Shown here piece by piece: positions 54,809 through 63,946 of a stretch of DNA of 64,000 bases. Under the pieces are notes generated by a model. That model was not told where the DNA came from. It searched no databases and saw only the letters and a list, made by a program, of their open reading frames with translations. The position numbers and the translations under genes are program-made. Position 1 is the stretch's first letter. Each line of letters starts with the position of its first letter. The DNA is from Jeotgalibaca sp. MA1X17-3. Lineage in GTDB: Bacteria; Bacillota; Bacilli; Lactobacillales; Aerococcaceae. The stretch spans positions 930,001 through 994,000 of the forward strand of contig NZ_CP090983.1 of the NCBI RefSeq assembly GCF_021513155.1. Reading direction: 5' to 3'.

Positions 54809-56362
54809 ATGACAAAAGATTTAGCATCAATGGAAAAAATTATTGTATTAGATTTTGGAAGTCAATTTAACCAATTAATTACTCGCAGAATTCGCGAATT
54901 TGGCGTGTTCTCCGAATTACTTTCACATCGAACAACTGCGGAAGAGATTAAGCAGATGGACAACGTAAAAGGAATTATTTTTTCAGGAGGCCCGAATAGT
55001 GTTTATGAGGAGGGTGCCTTTACCGTTGATGAAGCAATCTATGATTTAGGATTACCAATCTTAGGAGTATGCTACGGTATGCAATTAATGACCGTAGCTT
55101 TCGGTGGAACAGTAAAGAAATCTGAAAATCGTGAATTTGGTCAGGCTACCATTGAAATCATGCAAAGACAGAATCCTTTGTTTAAAGATTTGGATGAGCA
55201 AGAAACTGTTTTGATGAGTCATGGTGATTTAGTTGTCGATATTCCTGTTGGCTTTGAAGTAGTCGCAACCAATGCTCATTGTCCAGTAGCAGCATTTTCA
55301 AATGTGGAACGTGACTTTTACGGTGTACAGTTCCACCCAGAAGTCCGTCATTCCGTTCATGGGAATGAAATGTTACGCAATTTTGTTTTTGATATTTGTG
55401 GTTCTAAAGGTGATTGGTCTATTGAAGACTTTATTGATATTGAAATTAATAAAATCCGTGAAACAGTAGGCGACAAAAAAGTACTGTTAGCCTTATCTGG
55501 TGGAGTGGATTCCTCTGTTGTGGGAGTCTTATTACAAAAAGCAATTGGTGATCAATTGACTTGTATTTTTGTGGATCACGGCTTGTTGCGCAAAAATGAA
55601 GGCAAGCAGGTAATGGAAAGTTTATCCGGTAAGTTTGGGTTAAACATTATTAAAGTGGATGCACAAAAACGTTTCTTAGATAAGCTTGCAGGTGTAAGTG
55701 ACCCAGAACAAAAACGTAAAATTATTGGAAATGAATTCATTTATGTCTTTGACGATGAAGCAACCAAACTAGAAGGAATTGATTTCCTTGCACAAGGAAC
55801 CCTATATACAGATGTAATTGAAAGTGGAACAGAAACTGCACAAACCATTAAGTCTCATCATAATGTGGGTGGGTTACCAAAAGATATGCAATTCAAACTA
55901 ATTGAACCGTTAAATACTTTATTTAAAGATGAAGTTCGTGAACTAGGAACAAAATTAGGCATGCCAGACAGCATTGTATGGCGCCAACCGTTCCCAGGAC
56001 CTGGTCTAGGAATTCGAGTATTAGGTGAAATCACAGAAGAAAAGTTGGAAATTGTTCGTGAATCAGATGCAATTCTTCATGAAGAAATCGCAAATGCTGG
56101 ACTGGAAAGAGATGTATGGCAATACTTTACGGTCTTACCAGGAATCCGTAGTGTAGGAGTAATGGGAGACGGACGTACGTATGATTACACAGTAGGAATC
56201 CGTGCCGTAACGTCTATCGATGGAATGACTTCTGATTGGGCACGAATCCCCTATGAAGTATTAAATAAAATCTCACAACGCATCGTAAACGAAGTCGATC
56301 ATGTTAATCGAATCGTGTATGACATTACGAGCAAGCCACCAGCTACTATTGAGTGGGAGTAA
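54809..56362 (+). CDS. guaA: GMP synthase (glutamine-hydrolysing)
   Basis: 517 residues. The class I amidotransferase has the nucleophile in GVCYGMQLM and FHPEV. The ATP-pyrophosphatase loop is LSGGVDSSVVGVLL and the C-terminal dimer domain ends VYDITSKPPATIEWE. It aminates XMP to GMP. RBS GGAGGG. The 59-base leader is too short for a purine riboswitch. Confidence 0.98.
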   Translation: MTKDLASMEKIIVLDFGSQFNQLITRRIREFGVFSELLSHRTTAEEIKQMDNVKGIIFSGGPNSVYEEGAFTVDEAIYDLGLPILGVCYGMQLMTVAFGGTVKKSENREFGQATIEIMQRQNPLFKDLDEQETVLMSHGDLVVDIPVGFEVVATNAHCPVAAFSNVERDFYGVQFHPEVRHSVHGNEMLRNFVFDICGSKGDWSIEDFIDIEINKIRETVGDKKVLLALSGGVDSSVVGVLLQKAIGDQLTCIFVDHGLLRKNEGKQVMESLSGKFGLNIIKVDAQKRFLDKLAGVSDPEQKRKIIGNEFIYVFDDEATKLEGIDFLAQGTLYTDVIESGTETAQTIKSHHNVGGLPKDMQFKLIEPLNTLFKDEVRELGTKLGMPDSIVWRQPFPGPGLGIRVLGEITEEKLEIVRESDAILHEEIANAGLERDVWQYFTVLPGIRSVGVMGDGRTYDYTVGIRAVTSIDGMTSDWARIPYEVLNKISQRIVNEVDHVNRIVYDITSKPPATIEWE

Positions 56363-56508
56363 TCTTTATTAAATAGGTATAGGTACACTCCTTGAAAGTG
56401 TTGTTATAGCAGTGGTTTAGAAGTATGGAATATACGAAAATGCTGATTATATATGCTACTATTAATAGTGTTTTTACTAGTAGATAACTAAAGTAGAACA
56501 GACATATT

Positions 56509-56558
56509 AACATCCTTTTTTAACTTGTAAATTACAGGTTAGAAAGGGGTGTTTTTTT
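56509..56558 (+). terminator. Terminator about 150 bases after guaA
   Basis: AACATCCTTTTTTAACTTGT pairs with ACAGGTTAGAAAGGGGTGTT with G-U pairs and a bulge, then T7. Confidence 0.65.
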
Positions 56559-56783
56559 GTGCTTATAAGTGAGGCAATTGCTGATTTTTAGCTTAATCAG
56601 CTAGTTATGTGTAGAGCAAAAAAGTATATCAATCTCTGTACATACTAAACCGTTTTGAACAGTATATGGAGAAAGAATATAACGTAATTCAGATAGAATA
56701 ATAGAAAATTCATGTTTACCAAATTAACCTTCTAATTATAAATTTAATCGCTTGATGAAGTAATTTTATCAGCGAATGTTTTA

Positions 56784-56812
56784 TTGACAGAAAAGCATTA
56801 CAATGCTATTAT
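56784..56812 (+). promoter_or_regulatory. Sigma-A promoter of the GH32 gene
   Basis: TTGACA, exactly 17 bases, TATTAT. It is the best promoter consensus in this part of the window and lies 230 bases upstream of the glycosidase start. Confidence 0.75.
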
Positions 56813-56823
56813 TTATTTAGTTC

Positions 56824-56835
56824 GGAAACGTTTCC
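56824..56835. promoter_or_regulatory. Palindromic operator GGAAACGTTTCC
   Basis: Perfect 12-bp palindrome centred on CG, 11 bases after the -10 element, so at about the transcription start. The core is typical of LacI-family repressors (sugar or CcpA type) and would block initiation. No LacI gene lies beside it. Confidence 0.6.
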
Positions 56836-57042
56836 ACTTTATTTTGATATAAGTGTATATTAACTATAAGTAAAGCTTCATTACATGAATCATTTTATTT
56901 GAATTCGAAACAGTAATAGGAAAGTATTCAAATAATTTGTCGGAGTAAATCTATTGATAAAGGAATCATTTTTATAAACAAAAAATTGTTTGATAGATTA
57001 TTTTAATAAATTTAAGTAAACAGATTAAAGATAGGAGAAATT

Positions 57043-58467
57043 ATGAAAAATATAATTAAGATATCACTTATTATTTTAGTCATTACTACGGTTATATATT
57101 TTGGAGGTGGAAAAAAGCTTTTATCAAAAAATGTTACTACGAATCCTAATCCGAGGTCACACGATTCATGGGTAGGGGATGTTATGCCTTTTTATGATGG
57201 GAAACAATGGCAAATATTTTATTTAGAAGATCATAGAGATGGAGAAATAGGATTTCATCCCTTCTCATTATTTACTACAAAAGATTTTATCAATTATACT
57301 GATAAAGGCCTAGTAATTCCATATGTCAACGAGGAAGATTCTCAAGAAAGAGCTTTAGGAACTGGCTCAATCATAGAGGGACATGATAAACAATATCATG
57401 CCTTTTATACCGCCCACAATGGTGACCTTAATCCAAAGGAAGCTATTATGCATGCAACATCCAAGAATCTAAAAGACTGGGATAAACAAGAAAATGACAC
57501 CTTTTATGGGTCCGAACAATATGAAAGAGATGATTTTAGAGATCCTTTTGTTTTTTATAACGATGTGGAAGAAAAATATTGGATGTTGATAACGACAAGA
57601 AAAAATAATAAAGGTGTGATTGCCAAGTATGAATCTGAAGATTTAAAAGAATGGACAGATGGTGGAGTGTTTTTTGAAAATGATATGGATTCCGATGGAA
57701 ACTTAGAATGTCCATCTTTAGTGTATTATAATGAAAAATGGTATCTTTCTTTTTCGGATCAATGGCCAGATCGAGTGACTCATTATCGTATAGCAGATTC
57801 ATTGGAAGATACCTTTGAAAAACCGACCAATATCGATCATTGGGATTCTAATGCTTTTTATGCCGGTCAAATTCAGCAAGATGATAACGGAAACTTATTT
57901 GTTTTTGCATGGATTCCGACAAAAGAACAGCATGATGATAATAAAGGATATAATTGGGGTGGTAATCTTGCCGTCCATCAATTAAGTCAAGATGAACAAG
58001 GAAATTTAACAGCTTCACTACCAGTAGAGATTGAAAAATTTCTAGACGATAAAAAGGATATTGAAATAGTTGGAAAAACCGAAAATCAAACTCGTTTCAC
58101 ATCAAAAGGAGATTTCGGTATATTGAAAGCTAAAATAACCTATGATGATGATGCCAAATTTGGTTTTGCTTTTGATGTTGATAATGAGGGACAATCCTCA
58201 TTGAATATTTTATTTGAAGATAATGAAATTTCTTTTTATAATACTTCTTTAAAGTATATTGAAAAATCAGATCCTTTATCAACTATGAAAATAATAAAAG
58301 ATGAAGAGTACATTGACTTAAAGATAGTATTAAATAATGATATAATTATTTTTTACTTAAATGGAGAACAAACATTTTCAACAAGAATGATTAGAGCAGC
58401 AAACAATGATTTTTCATTTTTTGTAGAAAAAGGACAGGCAGATTTAATTCTGATTCCAGATAATTAA
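57043..58467 (+). CDS. GH32-like glycosidase, membrane-anchored
   Basis: 474 residues. An N-terminal helix (about 4-22) without lipobox anchors it outside the cell. It has the five-bladed propeller motifs of clan GH-J. The nucleophile position is D46 in WVGDVMPF (in place of WMNDPNG), the stabiliser is R166-D167-P168 in FRDPFVF and the acid/base is E222-C223 in LECPSL. A C-terminal beta sandwich follows from about residue 320. It probably hydrolyses fructans or sucrose-type sugars; the altered first motif means the substrate is uncertain. RBS AGGAG. There are no transporters beside it. Confidence 0.82.
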   Translation: MKNIIKISLIILVITTVIYFGGGKKLLSKNVTTNPNPRSHDSWVGDVMPFYDGKQWQIFYLEDHRDGEIGFHPFSLFTTKDFINYTDKGLVIPYVNEEDSQERALGTGSIIEGHDKQYHAFYTAHNGDLNPKEAIMHATSKNLKDWDKQENDTFYGSEQYERDDFRDPFVFYNDVEEKYWMLITTRKNNKGVIAKYESEDLKEWTDGGVFFENDMDSDGNLECPSLVYYNEKWYLSFSDQWPDRVTHYRIADSLEDTFEKPTNIDHWDSNAFYAGQIQQDDNGNLFVFAWIPTKEQHDDNKGYNWGGNLAVHQLSQDEQGNLTASLPVEIEKFLDDKKDIEIVGKTENQTRFTSKGDFGILKAKITYDDDAKFGFAFDVDNEGQSSLNILFEDNEISFYNTSLKYIEKSDPLSTMKIIKDEEYIDLKIVLNNDIIIFYLNGEQTFSTRMIRAANNDFSFFVEKGQADLILIPDN

Positions 58468-58917
58468 CTAATTTTTCATTTTTAGGTTTAATTACTACAG
58501 CGTAAACAAAATGAATTCATGAGAATTTTAAAATAATAAATAGTTTTTTTCACTTACCGTAATTTCAATGATAATATACCTAGTCTTTGAGTATTTCACA
58601 TAATTTATTTTTTTCACCTTTTTTAGAGTACTGACTTGTATTCAATTAGCGTTTAATTTCCTTAAAATTAAATTATTGGCGAAAAATGAAGTTACCCGTG
58701 ATATTATTTGTTAGTAGATTAATATAGTTTTCATAAAAAATTCTGATAAGGATTTAGTGGCTATGATTCATTGGAAAAAAATCCAAGTGGAAATCTTAAA
58801 TAGGTACTGACCCCAAAAGTTAGAGTAAAATCTAATTTTGGGGGCTTTTTTATATTTTAAAATTCAACTTATCTTTGTTTCTCAATGATAATGTTATACT
58901 AAAACTGGGTGATAACA
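58468..58917. other. Intergenic region, GH32 to Gfo/Idh
   Basis: 450 bases with no credible gene. It holds AT-rich sequence and, at 58806-58852, a hairpin that resembles an IS3-family end. Confidence 0.7.
58806..58852 (+). repeat. Hairpin resembling an IS3-family end, also a possible terminator
   Basis: CTGACCCCAAAAGTTAGA followed by TCTAATTTTGGGGGC and T6. The first arm looks like the terminal repeat of IS150-group IS3 elements, but there is no transposase nearby. It may be a solo end left after IS loss, or simply a terminator. Confidence 0.4.
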
Positions 58918-59883
58918 ATGAAAATATTAAACTATGGAATCATTTCTTCCGCAAGTATCGTACCAAGGTTTGTGGCAGCACTAAAAGAAAGCAATCATTC
59001 ACAAGCTGTTGCCATCGGCGCTTCAAATTTATCAAAGGCTCAAAAAATGGCAAATGAACTTGGAATAAAAAAAGCTTACGGTAGTTATAAAGAAGTATAT
59101 GAAGACCCACAAGTAGATGTTGTTTATATTGCTACTATAAATGATCAGCATTTTCTGCAAATAATGGAAGCTTTATCTCATCAAAAGCATGTCGTTTGTG
59201 AAAAGCCAATGGTGCTTCAAGCAGCGCATGCCACGGAGGCTTTTGCTTATGCTAAAAAACAAGGGCTATTTCTAATGGAAGCCCAAAAAGCAGTGTTTTT
59301 ACCAAGCATAAATTATGTGAAAGAAAAGATTAAAGACGAAGAGTTTGGACGATTACGACAAGCAACCTTAAATGCTTCTTGGTTAGTCAATCATCCTAAA
59401 AGCCATTGGATGTATGACCGACATCAAGCGGGAGTTCTCTTTAGTTCGGCTTCTTATATTATAGAACCCTTACTTTACTTATTGGATATGCCAAAATTTG
59501 AATACAAGGCTTTATATCACTTGGGTAGCAAAAAGGAAATTGATGACGCGACGATCTCTTTTAGTTTTAATAATGATTTATTAGTGTCAAGCCAACTGTC
59601 CATGATTGTACAAACAAATAATGAAGCAAATTTCTACTTTGATGATGCTAAAATTACCATTAAAAAATTCTGGAGTTCCAATCAAGTAACGATTGATCAT
59701 CACAAAACTGGAGAAAGTAAAACAGTAACCTATGATGAAGTCCCAGAAATGGTTTACGAAATCAATCACGTATCTGATTGTATCCATAAAGGTCTCATTC
59801 AATCTCCAATTATGAGTGAAAAAATGACGGAGACCTGTGTTCGTTTAGTTGAGGAAATATATCAAAAATCATTGGAATCATAA
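58918..59883 (+). CDS. Gfo/Idh/MocA family oxidoreductase
   Basis: 321 residues from ATG 58918. The N-terminal Rossmann half reads YGIISSASIVPRFV, followed by DVVYIATINDQHF and the catalytic-region CEKPM motif. It uses NAD(P)(H) to oxidise or reduce a sugar or inositol-type substrate; the substrate is unknown. It is followed 69 bases later by an aldo/keto reductase, likely in the same unit. Confidence 0.92.
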   Translation: MKILNYGIISSASIVPRFVAALKESNHSQAVAIGASNLSKAQKMANELGIKKAYGSYKEVYEDPQVDVVYIATINDQHFLQIMEALSHQKHVVCEKPMVLQAAHATEAFAYAKKQGLFLMEAQKAVFLPSINYVKEKIKDEEFGRLRQATLNASWLVNHPKSHWMYDRHQAGVLFSSASYIIEPLLYLLDMPKFEYKALYHLGSKKEIDDATISFSFNNDLLVSSQLSMIVQTNNEANFYFDDAKITIKKFWSSNQVTIDHHKTGESKTVTYDEVPEMVYEINHVSDCIHKGLIQSPIMSEKMTETCVRLVEEIYQKSLES

Positions 59884-59952
59884 TTAAAAAAAATTGGAGC
59901 TCTTAGTTAAACTTTTTAAACATCAATTCAATAATACAATAGGAGGATGATT

Positions 59953-60945
59953 ATGAATTACAACGCAAAACAAAATAGATATGAGAATATGAAATATAAC
60001 CGATGTGGATCCAGTGGTTTAATGCTTCCAGCGATGTCTCTTGGTTTATGGCACAATTTTGGTGACGTAGATTCTTATGAGAACAGTAAGGAAATGGTAA
60101 CGACAGCTTTTGACTTAGGAATCACTCACTTTGATTTAGCAAATAATTATGGACCACCAGCTGGTTCTGCGGAAAAGACTTTCGGAAGAATTTTAAAAAA
60201 AGAGTTAGCATCCTATAGAGATGAAATGATAATATCTTCTAAAGCAGGTTACGAGATGTGGCTAGGGCCTTATGGTAATTTTGGCTCCCGCAAATCTATG
60301 ATGGCAAGTCTTGATCAAAGCCTAGAAAGAACGGGACTTGATTATTTTGATATCTTTTATTCTCATAGACCAGATCCAGATACTCCAATTGAAGAAACGA
60401 TGGGAGCTTTGGCGGATATTGTTAAAAGAGGTAAAGCATTGTATGTAGGGATCTCTAACTATAATGCAGAAGAGACAAAAGAAGCAGTTAAAGTTTTAAA
60501 AGATTTAGGAGTAAATCCTTTAATTCATCAACCTTCCTATTCGATGTTTGATAGATGGATAGAAGATGGGCTTCAAGATGTACTAAAAGATGAAGGACTA
60601 GGATCAATTGCATATTCACCTCTTGCCCAAGGAATGCTAACTAGTAAATATTTAAAAGGAATCCCAAAAGATTCAAGAGCAGATAAAGAAAATACTTTTC
60701 TTGAAAAAAGTGATATTACCAAAGAAAAGCTTAGTCAAATTCAAAATTTACAAGATCTTGCAGTATCTAGAAATCAAAGTCTCGCTCAAATGGCCCTTGC
60801 ATGGGTTCTTAGAAAAGATAAAGTAACATCTGTAATCATTGGAGCAAGTAAAAAAGAGCAAATAATAGAAAATGTAAAAGCTCTTGAAAACCTTGAATTT
60901 AGTGAAAAAGAATTAGAGGATATTAATCAAATCCTAAAAAGGTAA
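59953..60945 (+). CDS. Aldo/keto reductase (YghZ/Gpr-like)
   Basis: 330 residues from ATG 59953, six bases after AGGAGG; an ATG just upstream is too close to the site. It has the tetrad segment FDLANNYGPPAGSAEKTFG (Asp, Tyr), the Lys in ISSKAGYEMW and the His in YSHRPDPDTP. The WLGPYGNFGSRKSM region is typical of L-glyceraldehyde-3-phosphate reductases. It reduces small aldehydes with NADPH. Confidence 0.92.
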   Translation: MNYNAKQNRYENMKYNRCGSSGLMLPAMSLGLWHNFGDVDSYENSKEMVTTAFDLGITHFDLANNYGPPAGSAEKTFGRILKKELASYRDEMIISSKAGYEMWLGPYGNFGSRKSMMASLDQSLERTGLDYFDIFYSHRPDPDTPIEETMGALADIVKRGKALYVGISNYNAEETKEAVKVLKDLGVNPLIHQPSYSMFDRWIEDGLQDVLKDEGLGSIAYSPLAQGMLTSKYLKGIPKDSRADKENTFLEKSDITKEKLSQIQNLQDLAVSRNQSLAQMALAWVLRKDKVTSVIIGASKKEQIIENVKALENLEFSEKELEDINQILKR

Positions 60946-61001
60946 TCATTAAGCTTGGTTCCAAATGAGGATAATGTAGAAAAAAACTAGATTTGAAGGA
61001 C

Positions 61002-61033
61002 AAAAAAACACTCCCTAAACAGAGTGTTTTTTT
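61002..61033 (+). terminator. Terminator after the aldo/keto reductase
   Basis: AAAAAAACACTC pairs with GAGTGTTTTTTT, loop CCTAAACA. Confidence 0.8.
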
Positions 61034-61337
61034 GGTTATGGGCTTACCATCTATCAATATAATTTAATACGGTTTGGATGAACCCATATATTTCGTATCC
61101 ATGATTCAAATAGTACTCAATACCCGATAAAACTTGATTATTCGCTTTAGTTTTGTGTGGTTATGTTATAATTAATGCACAAGCTTCACAATCTTTCGAA
61201 ACATTATAAAAACAATATTATTTTTAGTGGTATCAGATGGTTTCGTTGGATAGACTATTGAGACATTATTGTATAATAGTGTTTTTTTATTATATATACT
61301 TTGAATGACAACCTAGGTAGAAAAAAACACTCTCAAA

Positions 61338-61351
61338 TGAAACCGCTTTAA
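61338..61351 (+). promoter_or_regulatory. cre-like site before the N-ATPase operon
   Basis: TGAAACCGCTTTAA agrees with the TGWAANCGNTNWCA consensus at all fixed positions except the penultimate C. It is about 210 bases before atpD. Confidence 0.4.
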
Positions 61352-61563
61352 ATCTATAGGGAATAATAGATCTTAAACCTACTAAAATAACTGTGACGTC
61401 CTTGTAAAGAGAAATCATACAGACGTTCAAATCGTACATAATGTATGTACCACTTATTTTACTAGTTAGGGTAAGTATTTGAAGAATATAACAGATTATG
61501 CAAAAAAATTAAGTTGACAAAGAGATTATTTAATAACTATTTGATTAAATAAGGAGAATGCCT

Positions 61564-62970
61564 ATGAATAAACTTAATAAAGGTTTTATTAGCTCGATAA
61601 GAGGGAGTGTTGTTCAGGCTGTTTTTAATGATGAAATTCCACTCATTAATAATAAATTAACTACTGGAGATCATAACGAGATCATTTTGGAAGTATCTTC
61701 TTATGTAGATGTTAAAACTATAAGAGCTATTGCCCTGACTTATACGGGAGGTATTTCTAGAGGAGATGCAATAATAGATACAGGTGCTCCGATAAATGTA
61801 CCAGTAGGCACAAAAACATTGGGAAAAATGTTTGATGTTTTTGGTAATGTACTAAGTGGTGATGATGACATGGGGGATGTAGTAAGAAAATCCATCCATC
61901 AAAAGCCGTTGCCTTTTTCTAAAAGAAGTACTTCAGATGAAATGTTTGAAACAGGAATAAAAGCTATAGATGTACTAACACCTCTTGCACGGGGTGAGAA
62001 AGCTGGGTTATTTGGAGGAGCTGGTGTAGGGAAAACCGTTCTTATAACCGAACTTATAAATAATACAGCTCAAAAAACGAAAGGATATAGTATTTTTTGT
62101 GGCATTGGGGAACGATCTAGAGAAGCAGAGGAACTTTATCGTGAAGTTCAAGAAGCCAACGTATTAAAAAATGCAGTCCTTATATTTGCGCAAATGAATG
62201 AACCACCTGGAGCAAGATTTAGAGTTGGTCACTCTGCCCTTACAATGGCAGAGCACTTTCGTGATGAAGAGAAAAAAGATGTTCTGCTTTTAATTGATAA
62301 TATTTTCAGATTTATTCAAGCTGGTTCTGAAGTTTCTGGACTTATGGGTAAAATGCCTTCTAGAGTGGGGTATCAACCTACCTTAGCAAGTGAACTTTCA
62401 GAACTACAAGAAAGGATAGCTAGTACTTCTTCAGGAGCGATTACTTCTATACAGGCAGTCTATGTTCCAGCTGATGATTTTACAGATCCTTCTGCCACTC
62501 ACACATTTTCACATTTATCTGCATCAGTAGTATTATCTAGAAAAAGAGCTAGTGAAGGCTTATTTCCTGCCATAGATCCTTTAAACTCATCTTCTAAAAT
62601 GTTGAATAAATCTGTAATAGGAGAAAGACACTATCATATAGCCAGGGAAATTAAAAGAACGTTGGCCGTTTATGAAGAATTGAAAGATATCATCGCCATG
62701 TTAGGGATAGAAGAGCTTTCAGAAGAAGATAGAAATATAGTGAATAGAGCTAGAAGATTAGAAAGATTTTTAACTCAACCTTTTTTCTCCACAGAAGATA
62801 TAACGGGAATAGAAGGTCGCTTAGTTAATTTAGACGATGCTCTAGAAGGCTGTGAAAGAATTTTAAATGATGAATTTAAAGATTATGAAGAAACTGATTT
62901 ATATTTAATTGGTAATATTGACGAAGCTATTAAAAAAAGAAAAGAAAGGGAGAACATAAATGAGACTTAA
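61564..62970 (+). CDS. atpD: N-ATPase beta subunit AtpD
   Basis: 468 residues from ATG 61564; an ATG two codons earlier is only one base from AAGGAG. Catalytic P-loop GGAGVGKT at about residue 154, GERSREAEELYREV and VYVPADDFTDPSATHTFSHL as in all F-type beta subunits. The gene order D-C-Q-R-B, with beta first, is that of N-ATPases (atpDCQRBEFAG). It is therefore probably a second, horizontally acquired ATPase that pumps Na+, not the housekeeping F-ATPase, whose genes run BEFHAGDC. Confidence 0.93.
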   Translation: MNKLNKGFISSIRGSVVQAVFNDEIPLINNKLTTGDHNEIILEVSSYVDVKTIRAIALTYTGGISRGDAIIDTGAPINVPVGTKTLGKMFDVFGNVLSGDDDMGDVVRKSIHQKPLPFSKRSTSDEMFETGIKAIDVLTPLARGEKAGLFGGAGVGKTVLITELINNTAQKTKGYSIFCGIGERSREAEELYREVQEANVLKNAVLIFAQMNEPPGARFRVGHSALTMAEHFRDEEKKDVLLLIDNIFRFIQAGSEVSGLMGKMPSRVGYQPTLASELSELQERIASTSSGAITSIQAVYVPADDFTDPSATHTFSHLSASVVLSRKRASEGLFPAIDPLNSSSKMLNKSVIGERHYHIAREIKRTLAVYEELKDIIAMLGIEELSEEDRNIVNRARRLERFLTQPFFSTEDITGIEGRLVNLDDALEGCERILNDEFKDYEETDLYLIGNIDEAIKKRKERENINET

Positions 62971-63349
62971 GATTATGCTCCCTTATAAAACCATACTAGA
63001 TAAAGATGTATTAAAAATAACTGCACCAGGAGTAGAGGGAGTATTTCAGATCTTACCTAATCATGTTGACGGTACGTGGAGTCTGAAAGCAGGTATATTA
63101 GTTATAAATATAGTACCAGATGATGAAATAGATCGGTACTATGCCATCAGCCAAGGAGTTATTGTAAAAGAGGGTGATGTCGTTTATCTCACTTGTTTTC
63201 AAGCTATAAAAGGTGACTCTTTAGAAAACGTTGCAGATACCGTTCGCAAAGATTTAGAAGTTATGGATGAGAGAGAAAGAAAAGCTCAAGAAGTTCTCAT
63301 AAAACTTGAAGTAGATACGGTCAGAAGATTTATGGAATTGGATAAATAA
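62960..63349 (+). CDS. atpC: N-ATPase epsilon subunit AtpC
   Basis: 129 residues, epsilon-type (MLPYKTILDKDVLKITAPGVEG, FQILPNHVDG) with a C-terminal helical pair from about residue 90. It overlaps atpD by 11 bases, with GGGAG as its site. Confidence 0.92.
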   Translation: MRLKIMLPYKTILDKDVLKITAPGVEGVFQILPNHVDGTWSLKAGILVINIVPDDEIDRYYAISQGVIVKEGDVVYLTCFQAIKGDSLENVADTVRKDLEVMDERERKAQEVLIKLEVDTVRRFMELDK

Positions 63350-63362
63350 AGGAAGTGATATC

Positions 63363-63655
63363 TTGTCTAAAAAAAATCACTGGATGAAGAACTTTTAAAT
63401 GAAATAGAGAAAGATGCTAATAAAAAATTAAAATCTAAGGAAGACGGAAAAGAAATAATGTTTGGCTTAGGTCTTTTTGGAATTGTAGGTTGGTCTATTG
63501 CTGTACCGACACTTTTAGGAATAGCTTTGGGTACATACTTAGATAAAAAAGTTGAGACAAGTTTCTCTTGGACGTTAACGCTTATCTTTGTGGGTGTTAT
63601 TGTTGGAGCTTTTAATACATGGCGTTGGCTGAATGAAAATAATAACAAAGAATAG
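63363..63655 (+). pseudogene. atpQ: N-ATPase AtpQ subunit, single-base frameshift
   Basis: TTG 63363 follows GGAAGTG. Adding one A to the A8 run at 63369-63376 (AAA-AAA-AAA-TCA) reads SKKKSLDEELLNEIEKDANKK and joins the open frame to give 97 residues with two membrane helices (FGIVGWSIAVPTLLGIALG and TLTLIFVGVIVGAF). AtpQ is an AtpI-like small subunit specific to N-ATPases. Probably a sequencing error. Confidence 0.85.
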
Positions 63656-63663
63656 GAGAGCAT

Positions 63664-63942
63664 ATGATTGTTTCATTTTTAATAGGTTTATTAATAGGCA
63701 TTTTATATTTTGGTGGACTGTACTATACTACACAAAAATTTAATCATGTTAAAAGCCCTGGTCTATTTATGATTCTCTCGTTTATTTTTAGAATGGGGAT
63801 ATTATTAACAGGATTGTATTACTTAGCACAAGCAGGCTTTAAAAATATTTTATTAGGATTTCTAGCAATCATGATCGTTCGAATGATTATGGTGTCTAAA
63901 ATAAAAAAGGATCCATCCAAGCCAGACACAAAAAGGGAGTGA
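63664..63942 (+). CDS. atpR: N-ATPase AtpR subunit
   Basis: 92 residues, three membrane helices and an Arg in the second (FIFRMGILLTGLYYL), then VRMIM in the third. This is the AtpR pattern specific to N-ATPase operons. It follows atpQ directly with GGAG as its site. Confidence 0.88.
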   Translation: MIVSFLIGLLIGILYFGGLYYTTQKFNHVKSPGLFMILSFIFRMGILLTGLYYLAQAGFKNILLGFLAIMIVRMIMVSKIKKDPSKPDTKRE

Positions 63943-63946
63943 TTTA

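Larger units (their letters stand above)
56363..57042. other. Intergenic region, guaA to GH32
   Basis: 680 bases with no credible gene. It contains the guaA terminator, then a strong promoter (TTGACA, 17, TATTAT at 56784-56812) with a GGAAACGTTTCC palindrome just downstream, then a 200-base AT-rich leader. Confidence 0.75.
60946..61557. other. Intergenic region upstream of the N-ATPase operon
   Basis: 612 bases with no credible gene. It holds a terminator at 61002-61033 and a cre-like TGAAACCGCTTTAA at 61338-61351. TTGACA at 61514-61519 is too near the start to leave room for the ribosome binding site, so the true promoter is not certain. Confidence 0.65.

Noticed and set aside
61514..61542. 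TTGACA-TATTTG promoter for atpD
   Set aside because: Transcription from it would start at or after the AAGGAG site, leaving no leader for translation.
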